Source of the DNA: Candidatus Sumerlaeota bacterium
Lineage (GTDB): Bacteria; Sumerlaeota; Sumerlaeia; SLMS01
NCBI GenBank assembly: GCA_007132505.1
Contig: SLOM01000218.1
Coordinates: 1 to 38,429, forward strand
DNA: 38,429 nucleotides
Direction of reading: 5' to 3'
Each line of letters begins with the position of its first letter. The first letter of the stretch is position 1. Both the position numbers and the translations under genes were made by a program. The notes beneath the pieces are model-generated. The model searched no databases. It saw only the letters and a program-made list of their open reading frames with translations, and was not told where the DNA came from. Positions 1 through 8,426 of the stretch are shown piece by piece.

Positions 1-2
1 CG

Positions 3-446
3 GACTCCAAGCACACGCTCTCGGACGCGCTGATCACGGTCATGAGCCTCACCTCGCTCTTTGTGGCGGGGATTTTCTGGTGGGTGGACCCGCTGCTCGC
101 GGCTGCCGTGGGGTGCTTCCTACTCTACGCCGCCTGGTCCATCCTGCGGGACAACCTGAGCACCATGACCGACCGCAGCCGCCTCGACCCCGAAGCCGTC
201 CGCACCACCGTCGAGCGCGTCGAAGGCGTTCAGAACGCCCACGCCATCCGAAGCCACGGCATGGAGAACGACATCCATCTGGACCTGCACATCGTCGTCG
301 CCGAGACCCTCACCGCCCAGGAGGTCAACCGCATCGAGACCGAAGTGGGCGCACTCCTCAGAAGCACCTTTCCCGAGGTCACCCTCGTCAGCGTCCACCA
401 CGAGACCGATCACCCGGAAGACCCCGACCCAATTTGGAAGGGGTGA
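3..446 (+). CDS. Cation diffusion facilitator (CDF) transporter, C-terminal part, cut by window edge
   Basis: The last 147 residues of a CDF-family divalent metal/proton antiporter of the inner membrane. The visible part opens with SKHTLSDAL, a piece typical of CDF membrane segments near the metal site (H and D residues), followed by hydrophobic helices ending near the LRDN motif that closes the CDF membrane domain. The rest is the cytoplasmic dimerisation domain, an alpha-beta fold with VEGVQNAHAIRSHG and HLDLHIVV, the usual signature in this family; the tail is rich in His, Glu and Asp (HHETDHPEDPDP). The start lies outside the window. The metal (Zn, Fe, Mn) cannot be told from this piece. 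A hairpin with a T-run follows about 50 bases downstream. The family call is firm; the substrate is unknown. Confidence 0.9.
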   Translation, partial: DSKHTLSDALITVMSLTSLFVAGIFWWVDPLLAAAVGCFLLYAAWSILRDNLSTMTDRSRLDPEAVRTTVERVEGVQNAHAIRSHGMENDIHLDLHIVVAETLTAQEVNRIETEVGALLRSTFPEVTLVSVHHETDHPEDPDPIWKG

Positions 447-491
447 GAGACACTGCAGAAAGGCCTTTACGTGAGGTTCCCCTGTTCTGGA

Positions 492-521
492 GCCCCCCCT
501 TCCAAGCGGGGCCGCTTTTTT
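492..521 (+). terminator. Probable intrinsic terminator after the CDF gene
   Basis: The stretch holds AAGCG, a four-base loop and CGCTT at 504-517, inside a larger GCCCC/GGGGC pairing (492-496 with 508-512), and runs into six Ts (516-521). Alternative pairings exist but all place a GC-rich stem directly before the T-run. It lies between the CDF stop and the next gene, in the right orientation. Confidence 0.5.
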
Positions 522-672
522 CCGGAATTCGGGTGCTCTGCAGTAATTCACAAGATTGCTGCTGCCCGAAAACCCTCGCCGATAACGGTTGGCCCGGGGT
601 GGGGTACGGTCCAACGTGGGTCATTCCCGCTGCCAACCTGCGGGAAAGAGCCAACACGCGAAGGAGCCAACC

Positions 673-2286
673 ATGCAGTCATTGAAAAAGGGGACTCTTG
701 CCCTCGCCCCGGCAGTTGCCCTGGCACTTGGGGGAGCGGGGCTGGCCGCCGCGGAAGAGCCCGAAATCGCACGAGGAAAGGTCTTCCACGACCTCAACGA
801 AAACGGCATCCACGACGAGGGCGAACCCGGCATCGAGGGCGTTGTCATCTCCAACGGCTACGACGTCACGACAACGGACGCGGACGGCATGTGGGAGTTG
901 CCCGTCGAAGGTGATACCGTCATCTTCATGAGCAAGCCAAGCGGCTACGCCATCGAGACGGACGAGCACAACACCCCGCTCTTCTACTACGTACATCGGC
1001 CCGACGGCTCGCCGGCCGGGCACCCCGACGCAGGGGCCCACCGCCAGTTCGACGGCATCGAACCCACCGGACCACTCCCCGAGAGCATTGACTTCCCGCT
1101 CCGCGAGATAGACGAGCCGGAAGATTATGACGTCATCCTTTTTGCCGACCCGCAGCCCCGGGACGAACAGGAGCTGGACTACGTCGCACGCACCGTCATC
1201 GGCCAGGTAAGCGACCAGGAAGACGCCTACTTCGGCATGACCCTCGGCGACATCATGTACGACGACCTGGACCTGTTCCAGCCCTACATCGAGGCCACCG
1301 CAAAGATCGGCATCCCCTTTTACGGGGTCATCGGCAACCACGACCTGAACTTCGACTCCCTGGACGACGCCTATGCGGGCGAGACGTATATACGGTACTA
1401 CGGACCGCGGACCTACTCCTTCAACGTCGGCCGGGTCCACTATGTCGCCCTCGACAACATCTACTGGCGCGGATGGGACGACGACTCCACGGGCAACTAC
1501 CGCGAGAAATTTCGCGAGCGCGACATGGAATGGCTCCGGCGCAACCTCGAGCATGTGCCGGACGACTACCTGGTCGTTATCGCCACCCACGGACCCATCT
1601 GGATGCACCATCGCCGGGAGGGAAACCGCTTCGCGGCCAACACCCAGGGACTCTTCGACGCCCTTGAGGACCGCCGGCGCATCCTCGCGGTAAGCGGGCA
1701 CTCACACCTCAGCCACCACCGGACCTTCACCGCCGAGGACGGTTGGAACGGCGCGGGCCACTTCCATCAGCACAACATCGTCACGGTAAGCGGCGCCTGG
1801 TGGAGCGGGCCATCGGACTCCCTCGGCATACCAACCGCGGAGCAGCGTGATGGCACGCCGCGCGGCTACGTCGTGCTGCAAATCCAGGGCAATCGCTACA
1901 GTCCACGGTACCGCGGCGCGGGTCTCCCCGCGGAGTCACAAATGCGGATTTACCCCCCGACACTCCATGAGCGTGGCGACAACAAGCTCCTCGTCAATGT
2001 CTTCGACGGAATGATGGACGAAGGCGAAGTGCACTTCGCCCTGAATGGTGGCCCCTTCCAGCGCATGGAATTCGCACCACAACTCGACCCAGTGGCCATC
2101 GCACTCTACGAGGAGGACTCGCCGGACGTGCGCCCATGGGTGAATCCGGTCACCAGCGTCCACATGTGGGAAGCCGAGCTGACGGGGAACGCTCTGAGGC
2201 AGGGCGTCAACTTTATAGAGGTGCGCTACCGGGACACTTTCGAAAGGAATTTCCGGGAGTCCCTGGCGTTCATCCACTTCGACTGA
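673..2286 (+). CDS. Secreted calcineurin-like metallophosphoesterase with N-terminal SdrD B-like domain
   Basis: A 537-residue exported phosphoesterase. The start ATG at 673 is chosen because AAGGAG lies just before it and it opens a clean signal peptide (K5-K6, a hydrophobic stretch, cleavage after the Ala-rich segment near 27). Residues about 33-115 (GKVFHDLNENGIHDEGE) resemble the SdrD B/MetallophosN beta-sandwich found in front of these enzymes. The catalytic core carries the two-metal motifs: D159-x-Q161, G192-D193, G221-N-H-D224, H306 in ATHGP and G342-H-S-H345. The first motif is DPQ rather than the more usual DxH, a known variant. The region after about 375 fits the MetallophosC domain. 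The substrate cannot be deduced. A periplasmic or surface location follows from the signal peptide. Confidence 0.9.
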   Translation: MQSLKKGTLALAPAVALALGGAGLAAAEEPEIARGKVFHDLNENGIHDEGEPGIEGVVISNGYDVTTTDADGMWELPVEGDTVIFMSKPSGYAIETDEHNTPLFYYVHRPDGSPAGHPDAGAHRQFDGIEPTGPLPESIDFPLREIDEPEDYDVILFADPQPRDEQELDYVARTVIGQVSDQEDAYFGMTLGDIMYDDLDLFQPYIEATAKIGIPFYGVIGNHDLNFDSLDDAYAGETYIRYYGPRTYSFNVGRVHYVALDNIYWRGWDDDSTGNYREKFRERDMEWLRRNLEHVPDDYLVVIATHGPIWMHHRREGNRFAANTQGLFDALEDRRRILAVSGHSHLSHHRTFTAEDGWNGAGHFHQHNIVTVSGAWWSGPSDSLGIPTAEQRDGTPRGYVVLQIQGNRYSPRYRGAGLPAESQMRIYPPTLHERGDNKLLVNVFDGMMDEGEVHFALNGGPFQRMEFAPQLDPVAIALYEEDSPDVRPWVNPVTSVHMWEAELTGNALRQGVNFIEVRYRDTFERNFRESLAFIHFD

Positions 2287-2303
2287 CAGACAGCAGACGA
2301 CCC

Positions 2304-2337
2304 GTGGCGGATCGGCGTTTCCCGACCGGTCCGCCAC
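2304..2337 (+). terminator. Stem-loop after the phosphoesterase gene, possible terminator
   Basis: A perfect 8-bp inverted repeat, GTGGCGGA (2304-2311) with TCCGCCAC (2330-2337), plus an inner TCGG/CCGA pairing, lies 17 bases after the stop codon. No T-run follows, so termination would be Rho-independent only if unusual. It may instead protect the mRNA 3' end. Confidence 0.35.
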
Positions 2338-2389
2338 CTTGCCCGCCCCCGTGGCTCACGACGATCATTGGGCTTCCTTTCGCCTTGTC

Positions 2390-2418
2390 TTGATGGGTGT
2401 GGCTGCCGCTACTATCCG
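2390..2418 (+). promoter_or_regulatory. Candidate promoter of the gre gene
   Basis: TTGATG (2390-2395), a 17-base spacer and TATCCG (2413-2418) match the housekeeping layout at 4/6 and 3/6 positions. The same TTGnnn-N17-TATCCG form precedes the polyprenyl synthase gene (28471-28499). It is placed about 55 bases before the gre start. Weak on sequence alone. Confidence 0.3.
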
Positions 2419-2474
2419 GCGCCGTTCGAGGGTGCGCCACCCGGGCGGACTCAGGCTTTCAGGGAGGCATGACA

Positions 2475-4733
2475 TTGCAGGCTGAACAGTTGGAATTGCA
2501 GGATCAGATCCTTCAGGCGCTACAGTCAAAGCGCGCCAACCGAGTCAAGGAACTCTGGGGCGAGGTCATCCAAGCGGAAGACCTGCCCGCCATCTTCCAC
2601 AAACCGGTCATTGACAAAATGGCCCGCAAGCAGGACCGGCACGAATTCGAGGACCTCTACCGCCAGGTCTTCGAGCTACTCGCCGCCGCCGACCGCCACG
2701 ACCAGGTGGTCGAACTGTCCGAGTACCTTCTGGCCCACGGCTGGGAACCGGACTTCCTCCGGCCGCTGCTCGTGGATGCCGTCCGGGCCGCGTACGCCCA
2801 GGGTACCTCCGGGCGTGTCGGCGAGCTGGTCGAACGGTCCGGTCTAACCGACGGGGCCACACCCCTCAAGAAGGCTTGGTTTGTTTTCTCGGACCTGCTC
2901 GGAGCCACAAAAGGGCAGGTCTTTTTTCATCGTAGCTGGGGGCTGGGTGTCGTCCGCGAACTGGACATTGACCGCGGGCGGGTCGTGGTGGACTTCGCCT
3001 CGCGGCGTGGCCAGCAGATGACCCTCGACGGCGTGCGCCAGTTCCTGGTCCGCGTGCCCCGGGACCACATCCGGGCTTACATCGCGCTCGAACCCCAAGA
3101 ACTCAGGGAACAGGCAAAGGCAAAGCCCGGCGAGGTGGTGAAGCTGGCCCTGCGCAGCTTCAATGGCCGCATGAAGGTTGCCGAGCTCAAGCGCCTGCTC
3201 ACAGACCGCTTCCTTACCGACGCGGAATTCCGAAGCTTTTGGAACAACGCAAAGAAAGCCATCAAGCTCGACCCGTGGATTGATGCCAACGGCACCACCG
3301 CGACTGCCGAGCTGAGCCTGCGGGACAATCCGCGCACGTTCCTCGACGCCTGCTTCACCCAGCTTCTCAGGGCCGGCACCGTGCAGTCTCGCCGCGAAGT
3401 ACTCCGGGACGTACGCCGGCACGGCTCCGAGGCGGAAATGAACGAGCAGGACAGCGAAGCCCTCTATCAGCTCATGTGCAAGCCCGTCCATGAAGGTGTC
3501 TTCCTTACGGACACCGGGAAGCTCAACCATGGCCTCCTGTTTGCCGAGTTTGAGGACCTGTTCCCCGGGAAGGAAAACCCGTGCGAGGTGGACGAGCTTC
3601 TGGCGGCTGAGGACCCCGTGCCGCTCGTGGAGCGGCTGGAGGTGGCCGACCTTCGCCGCCTGGCCCTGGAAAGAATCCGGGTGCTTCACCCCGAACATTG
3701 GCAGGAGCACTTCGCCGAGGCGATTCTTGGCTTGGAGCCACGCACGGCAGCTTGGATGGAGCAGGAACTCCTCGAGCACGGGTTCGAACACGAATGGCAC
3801 GTGGCACTGGAACGCATTCTGGCCAAGCCGCACGTCAATCCGGACCTGTTTGTCTGGGCGGCGAAGAACCTCCTGGACGGACGCTGGGAGCACCTGCACG
3901 ACAGCATCCCGCCGATCATGGTCTTCGAGGAGCTGCTCTCCCTGCTCTCCGAGCTGGAGGAAGCAGTCGAGTCCGGCGCGGAGCCACGGGCCAGCCAAGC
4001 GCGCAGCTCCTCGGCAAAGGTCCGCGCCGTCCTGAGCGACGGCAACAGTGCCCGCTTCCGGAAGGCGGTCATTGCGGCAAACGTCCAGGAGGCCCGCCGG
4101 GTGCTCCTCATGATCCGGCTGCATAACTCCCTTTCCAACCAGCTCAAACAATCACTCGAAATGATCGTCGTGCACAACCACGAGGAACTCCGCCGCGTGG
4201 GCCGCGCCGAGGAAGAGGAGGCCCGCGCCACGCCACGCCACCATCGCACCACCAAGGCGGCACTGGAAGCAAAGCGCTCGGAGCTCTCCCGTCTCACCTC
4301 CGCCGAGATTCCCGCAACGTCAGCCCGCATCGAGGAAGCTCGCGAGCACGGCGACCTGCGCGAAAACTCCGAATACCACGCGGCGAAGGAGCGGCTGGCG
4401 CAGCTTCAGCAGGCGGCATCCGAACTCGAGGAACTCATCGCCCGCGCAAGACTGGTGGAGCCGGATGATGTCTCGACGGAACACTCAGGTTTCGGCACAC
4501 GTCTGCGCCTGCGTAACACGGCGACCGGCGAGGAGCGCCACCTGACCATCCTTGGCATGTGGGAGTCCGACCCGAACAACAACATCATCTCCGATCAGAC
4601 ACACGTCGGCAAGCAGATGGTCGGTCACAAGCCGGGGGATGTTTTTGCAGTGACACTGCCGGACCAGAGCAGCGCAGAATATGAACTGCTCGAAATCCAA
4701 AACGCCCTCAAGGAAATGGTCAGTCCGTCTTGA
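2475..4733 (+). CDS. greA: Transcription elongation factor of the GreA/GreB family with a ~590-residue N-terminal extension
   Basis: 752 residues, against about 158 for ordinary GreA. The last ~155 residues are a complete Gre factor: the coiled-coil finger with EHGDLRENSEYHAAKERL, which keeps the tip acids (D and E of GDLRE) needed for RNA cleavage in stalled RNA polymerase, then the FKBP-like C-terminal domain (SDQTHVGKQMVGHKPGD). The first ~590 residues are mostly helical and of unknown role, with a short beta-rich insert (FHRSWGLGVVRELDIDRGRV) about 150 residues in that resembles a small barrel binding module. Long GreA proteins are known in Chlamydiae and some relatives. The start is uncertain: the strong GGGAGG at 2462-2467 is only one base from ATG 2469 but 7 bases from TTG 2475, so TTG is preferred. 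The next gene overlaps the stop. Confidence 0.88.
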   Translation: MQAEQLELQDQILQALQSKRANRVKELWGEVIQAEDLPAIFHKPVIDKMARKQDRHEFEDLYRQVFELLAAADRHDQVVELSEYLLAHGWEPDFLRPLLVDAVRAAYAQGTSGRVGELVERSGLTDGATPLKKAWFVFSDLLGATKGQVFFHRSWGLGVVRELDIDRGRVVVDFASRRGQQMTLDGVRQFLVRVPRDHIRAYIALEPQELREQAKAKPGEVVKLALRSFNGRMKVAELKRLLTDRFLTDAEFRSFWNNAKKAIKLDPWIDANGTTATAELSLRDNPRTFLDACFTQLLRAGTVQSRREVLRDVRRHGSEAEMNEQDSEALYQLMCKPVHEGVFLTDTGKLNHGLLFAEFEDLFPGKENPCEVDELLAAEDPVPLVERLEVADLRRLALERIRVLHPEHWQEHFAEAILGLEPRTAAWMEQELLEHGFEHEWHVALERILAKPHVNPDLFVWAAKNLLDGRWEHLHDSIPPIMVFEELLSLLSELEEAVESGAEPRASQARSSSAKVRAVLSDGNSARFRKAVIAANVQEARRVLLMIRLHNSLSNQLKQSLEMIVVHNHEELRRVGRAEEEEARATPRHHRTTKAALEAKRSELSRLTSAEIPATSARIEEAREHGDLRENSEYHAAKERLAQLQQAASELEELIARARLVEPDDVSTEHSGFGTRLRLRNTATGEERHLTILGMWESDPNNNIISDQTHVGKQMVGHKPGDVFAVTLPDQSSAEYELLEIQNALKEMVSPS

Positions 4734-5140
4734 AGCTCTTCCGGGTAACGCGTGATCCCTCCGGCGCCCCACGGCGGCGCTGGAGGGTGCGCACCGGAGA
4801 CGTGGTAATCCTTCTGGTGCTTGGGGTGCTGGCCGTCGCGCTGGTGACCCTCGGGCCGGGAGGGATTCTCGATGCTCTCTACAACCCGATCGTCGGCCTG
4901 ATCCTCCTCGTGATGATCGTGGAGTTCCTCTGGCTCAAGAGCGGCGACCGGACCCGCGTTTACCGGCTGGAAATTGATCGGCTGCGCACCCTTCGCCGCC
5001 GTGACGAGGACCTTCTCCACCGGGCCCGCGACACGGTGAACGAAGCGCTCGATTCACCGGCGGAAAACCCCGCGACCCAGAGGGCGGACTGGCGCCGGCG
5101 CGCCAACGAACTGCGCAAGGACCTCAAGGAACGCTTCTAG
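4730..5140 (+). CDS. Small membrane protein with cytoplasmic coiled tail, unknown function
   Basis: 136 residues. It starts with TTG overlapping the gre stop (TTGA), so it is probably co-translated with gre; an AAGGA lies about 15 bases upstream. A basic N-terminus (residues 1-22) is followed by two hydrophobic segments (about 24-43 and 48-68) and then a charged, Arg/Glu-rich helical tail. No family is recognised. The layout suggests a two-helix inner-membrane protein with both ends in the cytoplasm. Its stop TAG shares the CTAG tetranucleotide with the stop of the convergent rsmE gene. Confidence 0.65.
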   Translation: MKLFRVTRDPSGAPRRRWRVRTGDVVILLVLGVLAVALVTLGPGGILDALYNPIVGLILLVMIVEFLWLKSGDRTRVYRLEIDRLRTLRRRDEDLLHRARDTVNEALDSPAENPATQRADWRRRANELRKDLKERF

Positions 5141-5877
5141 CCACGGCGTGGGACGGCCATGAGCTGCGCCAGCCCGGCCAGGGCCGCCGTCTCCGTTCGC
5201 AGGACCGCCTCCGTGCCCAGCGAGACCCTTTCCACACCGCCCCTGCCGAGCAACTCCCGCTCCCCCTCCGACCAACCACCCTCCGGGCCGATGTAAAGAC
5301 AGACCCCCTCGCCGGCAGGCAGATCCGGCAGCCCGGGGCCATCAGGCGGGATCCTTTCCATCAGGGCAATCCGGCGCACGCCGTGCTCCCCCGCCATCGC
5401 AAGGTGATCCCCCAGCCCGGCCGGAGCGTGAAACTCCGGCAGCCAGAGCCTCTCGCATTGCTTGAGTGCTTCGGCGGCAAGCCGGCGCCAGCGCTCGATT
5501 CGTTTCTCCGCGCGGCGGGCATCGGGATGCACCTCTGTCCGGTCCGTGAGGAGGGGAAAGAACGCCGTCATGCCGACCTCGACAGCCTGCTGCAGCATGT
5601 CATCGAAGCGGGCGCTCTTTGTCAGGGCGCATGCCAGCCAGCGGGGCGCCGGAGGCGGCGCGGTCCGGGAGATCTCCAGGATGCGCACACTGGCGGTCCG
5701 CCGTCCGGCCTCGGCCACCTCCGCGCGCCACTCCCTTCCAGCGCCGTCGAGCACCAACACTTCCCGGCCCGGTCCTGCCCGGAGCACCTGAACAAGGTGG
5801 CGGGCCTCCTCCAGGGGGAGGGGAAGCACCTCTCCCGGGGAACGGACATCTGGCAGGAAACAGCGGTACTCCCTCAT
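5137..5877 (-). CDS. rsmE: 16S rRNA (uracil-1498-N3)-methyltransferase RsmE
   Basis: 246 residues, normal for the family. RsmE methylates N3 of U1498 in 16S rRNA with S-adenosylmethionine. The N-terminal part (1-75) is the PUA-like RNA-binding domain (HLVQVLRAGPGREV). The C-terminal part is a SPOUT knot: EALKQCERLWLPEF (136-149), IGPEGGWSEGE (196-206) and SLGTEAVLRTETAA (219-232), all hallmark motifs. The start MREYRCFLP matches the usual family start; an upstream in-frame extension would be unlike the family. The gene is convergent with the small membrane protein and divergent from the zinc-finger pair, with 79 bases between the two starts. Confidence 0.95.
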   Translation of the reverse strand: MREYRCFLPDVRSPGEVLPLPLEEARHLVQVLRAGPGREVLVLDGAGREWRAEVAEAGRRTASVRILEISRTAPPPAPRWLACALTKSARFDDMLQQAVEVGMTAFFPLLTDRTEVHPDARRAEKRIERWRRLAAEALKQCERLWLPEFHAPAGLGDHLAMAGEHGVRRIALMERIPPDGPGLPDLPAGEGVCLYIGPEGGWSEGERELLGRGGVERVSLGTEAVLRTETAALAGLAQLMAVPRRG

Positions 5878-5956
5878 TGGCGGCGGCCCTTCGCTTGCCC
5901 GGCGTTGGTTCTTATGGGAGCGATAGCCATCCCCCGAGGGGCAAGGGAAGGCCCGC

Positions 5957-7117
5957 ATGGACCAGGGAGCAGAGTGCCGCGTTTGCCGTATCCACAATCC
6001 GCCGGGTCAGGCTCGGTGCATACGGTGCCGGGCAGCGTTGGGTCCGCGGGAGGCCACCATTTCGGGCAATGCCGCGGGGCGATGGCTGTGCCTGCCCCGA
6101 CTGCCAGCCCCGCTCCGGCGGGTGTGGTACGCCCTTGCGAAGCAAGGCGCCCAGGGCCTTCCGGCGGGGACCGGTCATCGCTTTCCATGGACCGCCGGGT
6201 ATCTCGGGCTCTTCCTCGGCGCGGGGCAGTGGTATAATCACCAGCCCCGCAAGGCCATTGCGATGGGACTCGTCCAGGCGGGCCTAATCGCGTGGGCGGT
6301 GACCAATCTTTATCATCCGTGGAACAACTGGATGCTGCTGGCCGCACTGGCTTGGACGCTGTTCATGATGGGGGAGGCGTTCTCCACGGCGGTGCGGATC
6401 AACGGGCAGCCCTGGCGGTTGCGGTTGCTGCTGGCGCTCTGGTCGTCCCTTTTCTTCTTCGTGGGCCTGACGCTGATCGGGCTTCAGTTCTTCGGCCACG
6501 GGGTGTTCACCCTCACGACCGTGAGGAGCCCCGACCTCGGCCCACACCTGGCGCGCGGGGACAAGGTCTTCGTCCTGAACCGCTGGTTCCTGCGCCATGA
6601 GGTGCAGCCGGGCGACGTTGTCTATTTCAGCCAGACCAACAGCTATACTTACCAGGTCGAAGGTGGATTAGGAATGGACTACTTCACGGTGCGGGAATCT
6701 TCCGCCTTCGGCGTGGTTACCGGCTTGCCGGGACAGGTGGTGGAGCGTATAGACGACGAGCACATTTTCGTGGATGGCGAACCCGCACCACCGGCTCTCC
6801 TGCCTGTCAACCCGGCAGGATTCCCCTCCGGATTCCGTATTGAGGCGCCGGAGGCCCACTACGCGATTCTGCCGTCCCACCCGATCACCGACCGCGGGAC
6901 TTCCGCCATGATGGGCCGAGACGCCAGCGTCGCGGCTCCCCGGGACATGCTGCTTCAGGACAGGATTCTCGTGGACTATCCTCAGGGTGCCTCCGTGGCA
7001 CGCGGCGACATCCGCGGGGTGGTGCTCTTTTGCTATCACCCGCCGCCGCGCCGGCGGTGGTTCGGCCGCGGAGGCGGATTGTGGGACGACTACCCGGAGG
7101 ACTTCCTCTCGCAATGA
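5957..7117 (+). CDS. RanBP2-like zinc finger / membrane / signal-peptidase-like protein, catalytic dyad lost (first paralog)
   Basis: 386 residues in three parts. (1) Residues 7-24 are C-x2-C-x3-N-x6-C-x2-C (C7, C10, N14, C21, C24), the exact spacing of RanBP2-type zinc fingers but without the leading Trp. (2) A membrane block (about 77-180) begins with a GAGQWYNHQPRKA stretch like that of TM2-type domains and has three or four hydrophobic helices. (3) Residues about 186-365 follow the signal peptidase I (S26) fold: RSPDLGPHLARGDKVF for box B, QPGDVVYF for box C, FGVVTGLPGQVVERID and FVDGEP for box D. The catalytic Ser position is D193 and the general-base Lys position is G252, and the GDNR box is replaced by SHPITDRG. 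So it is probably not a peptidase. It ends in ATGA overlap with its paralog. Function unknown. Confidence 0.8.
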   Translation: MDQGAECRVCRIHNPPGQARCIRCRAALGPREATISGNAAGRWLCLPRLPAPLRRVWYALAKQGAQGLPAGTGHRFPWTAGYLGLFLGAGQWYNHQPRKAIAMGLVQAGLIAWAVTNLYHPWNNWMLLAALAWTLFMMGEAFSTAVRINGQPWRLRLLLALWSSLFFFVGLTLIGLQFFGHGVFTLTTVRSPDLGPHLARGDKVFVLNRWFLRHEVQPGDVVYFSQTNSYTYQVEGGLGMDYFTVRESSAFGVVTGLPGQVVERIDDEHIFVDGEPAPPALLPVNPAGFPSGFRIEAPEAHYAILPSHPITDRGTSAMMGRDASVAAPRDMLLQDRILVDYPQGASVARGDIRGVVLFCYHPPPRRRWFGRGGGLWDDYPEDFLSQ

Positions 7118-8277
7118 GCCAGGGCACCCGCTGCAACCTATGCGGCTTCCATAACCCGCCGGGACGGGCCCGATGCGTGCGCTGCAGCGCCATGCTGGGC
7201 TCGCGGAAATTGGAAGGCGCGGAGAAGCGAGCCGGGAAACTGCGCGACATGCCCGATCCACTCGCACCCCTCCGCCGGCTGGCCTACGCCGTCGGGCGAC
7301 GCTTCGATGACAGCCTCCCCACCGGCGTTCCGCACCGCTTTCCGTGGACGGCGGGCTACCTTGGACTGCTGTTCGGCGCCGGTCAGTGGTACAATTATCA
7401 GCCAAAGAAGGCCATGGCGATGGGACTCGTTCAGGCGGGGCTCCTCGCGTGGTGGGCGGTAAACTTCTTCCATCCCGCCAGCAACCTCATACTGCTCCTG
7501 ACGCTGGGCTGGAGCCTTTACATGATGGCGGACGCCTTCTCCGCCGCAGTGCGGATCAACGGGCAGCCGTGGCGGCTGAAGTTTCTGTTCGCAGTGTGGT
7601 TTTCGCTCTTCTTCTTCGTGGGATTCACCCTCTTCGTGTTCCAGTGTTTCGGCTATGGGGTGTTCAACCTGACGACGGTGCGGTCCACCGGGATGGGGCC
7701 GCAGCTCGAGCGGGGAGACAAGGTCTTCACCCTGATGCGATGGTTCGCACCGGGAGACATCCGCCCGGGGGATGTGGTCTATTTCCGGCAGACGAACAGC
7801 TACACCTATCAGGACCGCACCGGCAGCACCTACACCGTCCGCGAGCAGACCTCCTTCGGCGTCGTGACGGCACTGGAGGGCCAGACCGTCGAGCGTATAG
7901 ACGACGGGCACATCTTCGTGGACGGGGAACCCGTCCCGCCGGAGCTTCTTCCCATCAACCCGGACGGATTCCCCTCCGGCTTCCGCATCGAGGTGCCGGA
8001 GGGTCACTACGCGGTGCTGCCTACTCACGCCGTGACCGACCGTGGGATCATCGCGATGCTGGCCGCGGGAGGGCTCTCCGTCCGCCCGCCAAGAGAGATG
8101 CTCGAACAGGGCCTCCTCCTCCGGAATTACGACAGGGGGAGCATCGTCGCTCGTGAGGATATCTACGGGATCGTCCTCTTCCGCTACCACCCGCCACCAC
8201 GGCGTGAGTGGTTCGGCCGGGGGGGCGGCCTCTGGAGCAACTACCCGGAGGGCTTCCTGGCCGAACCGGAGGAGTGA
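7114..8277 (+). CDS. RanBP2-like zinc finger / membrane / signal-peptidase-like protein, catalytic dyad lost (second paralog)
   Basis: 387 residues; a tandem duplicate of the gene before it, collinear with no shift from residue 1 to about 230. The zinc-finger residues sit at the same positions (C7, C10, N14, C21, C24), and the membrane block (GAGQWYNYQPKKA) and S26-like domain are in the same order. The nucleophile position is G193 (RSTGMGPQLERGD) and the Lys position G249; box D GLPG has become ALEG. Both copies keep the Ser at 191, which in true signal peptidases supports the oxyanion hole, as well as GDVVYF and VDGEP. Loss in two different ways (Asp, Gly) argues that the fold, not catalysis, is under selection. 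The start ATG at 7114 overlaps the previous stop; there is no need for an upstream start. Confidence 0.8.
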   Translation: MSQGTRCNLCGFHNPPGRARCVRCSAMLGSRKLEGAEKRAGKLRDMPDPLAPLRRLAYAVGRRFDDSLPTGVPHRFPWTAGYLGLLFGAGQWYNYQPKKAMAMGLVQAGLLAWWAVNFFHPASNLILLLTLGWSLYMMADAFSAAVRINGQPWRLKFLFAVWFSLFFFVGFTLFVFQCFGYGVFNLTTVRSTGMGPQLERGDKVFTLMRWFAPGDIRPGDVVYFRQTNSYTYQDRTGSTYTVREQTSFGVVTALEGQTVERIDDGHIFVDGEPVPPELLPINPDGFPSGFRIEVPEGHYAVLPTHAVTDRGIIAMLAAGGLSVRPPREMLEQGLLLRNYDRGSIVAREDIYGIVLFRYHPPPRREWFGRGGGLWSNYPEGFLAEPEE

Positions 8278-8426
8278 GCCGGTTTTCGGAGCCCGAACCC
8301 CGGTGCGGCTGGTCAGTCCGGCTGACGGCAAGTGGGGCTCCGATGGCAACGGGTTCCCACTTGCCCGGCGTCCGGATGGGGCCAATCTTTGCCTTTATCA
8401 CGAGCGGAGGCATAGAAGCGGCCCAA

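Noticed and set aside
2844-4151. Long open frame opposite the gre gene (435 codons)
   Set aside because: A typical GC-rich shadow: no ribosome site, no motif, and the opposite strand codes a clear Gre protein.
5957-8277. Naming both genes lepB (signal peptidase I)
   Set aside because: The catalytic Ser and Lys are replaced in both copies, so an active peptidase name would mislead.
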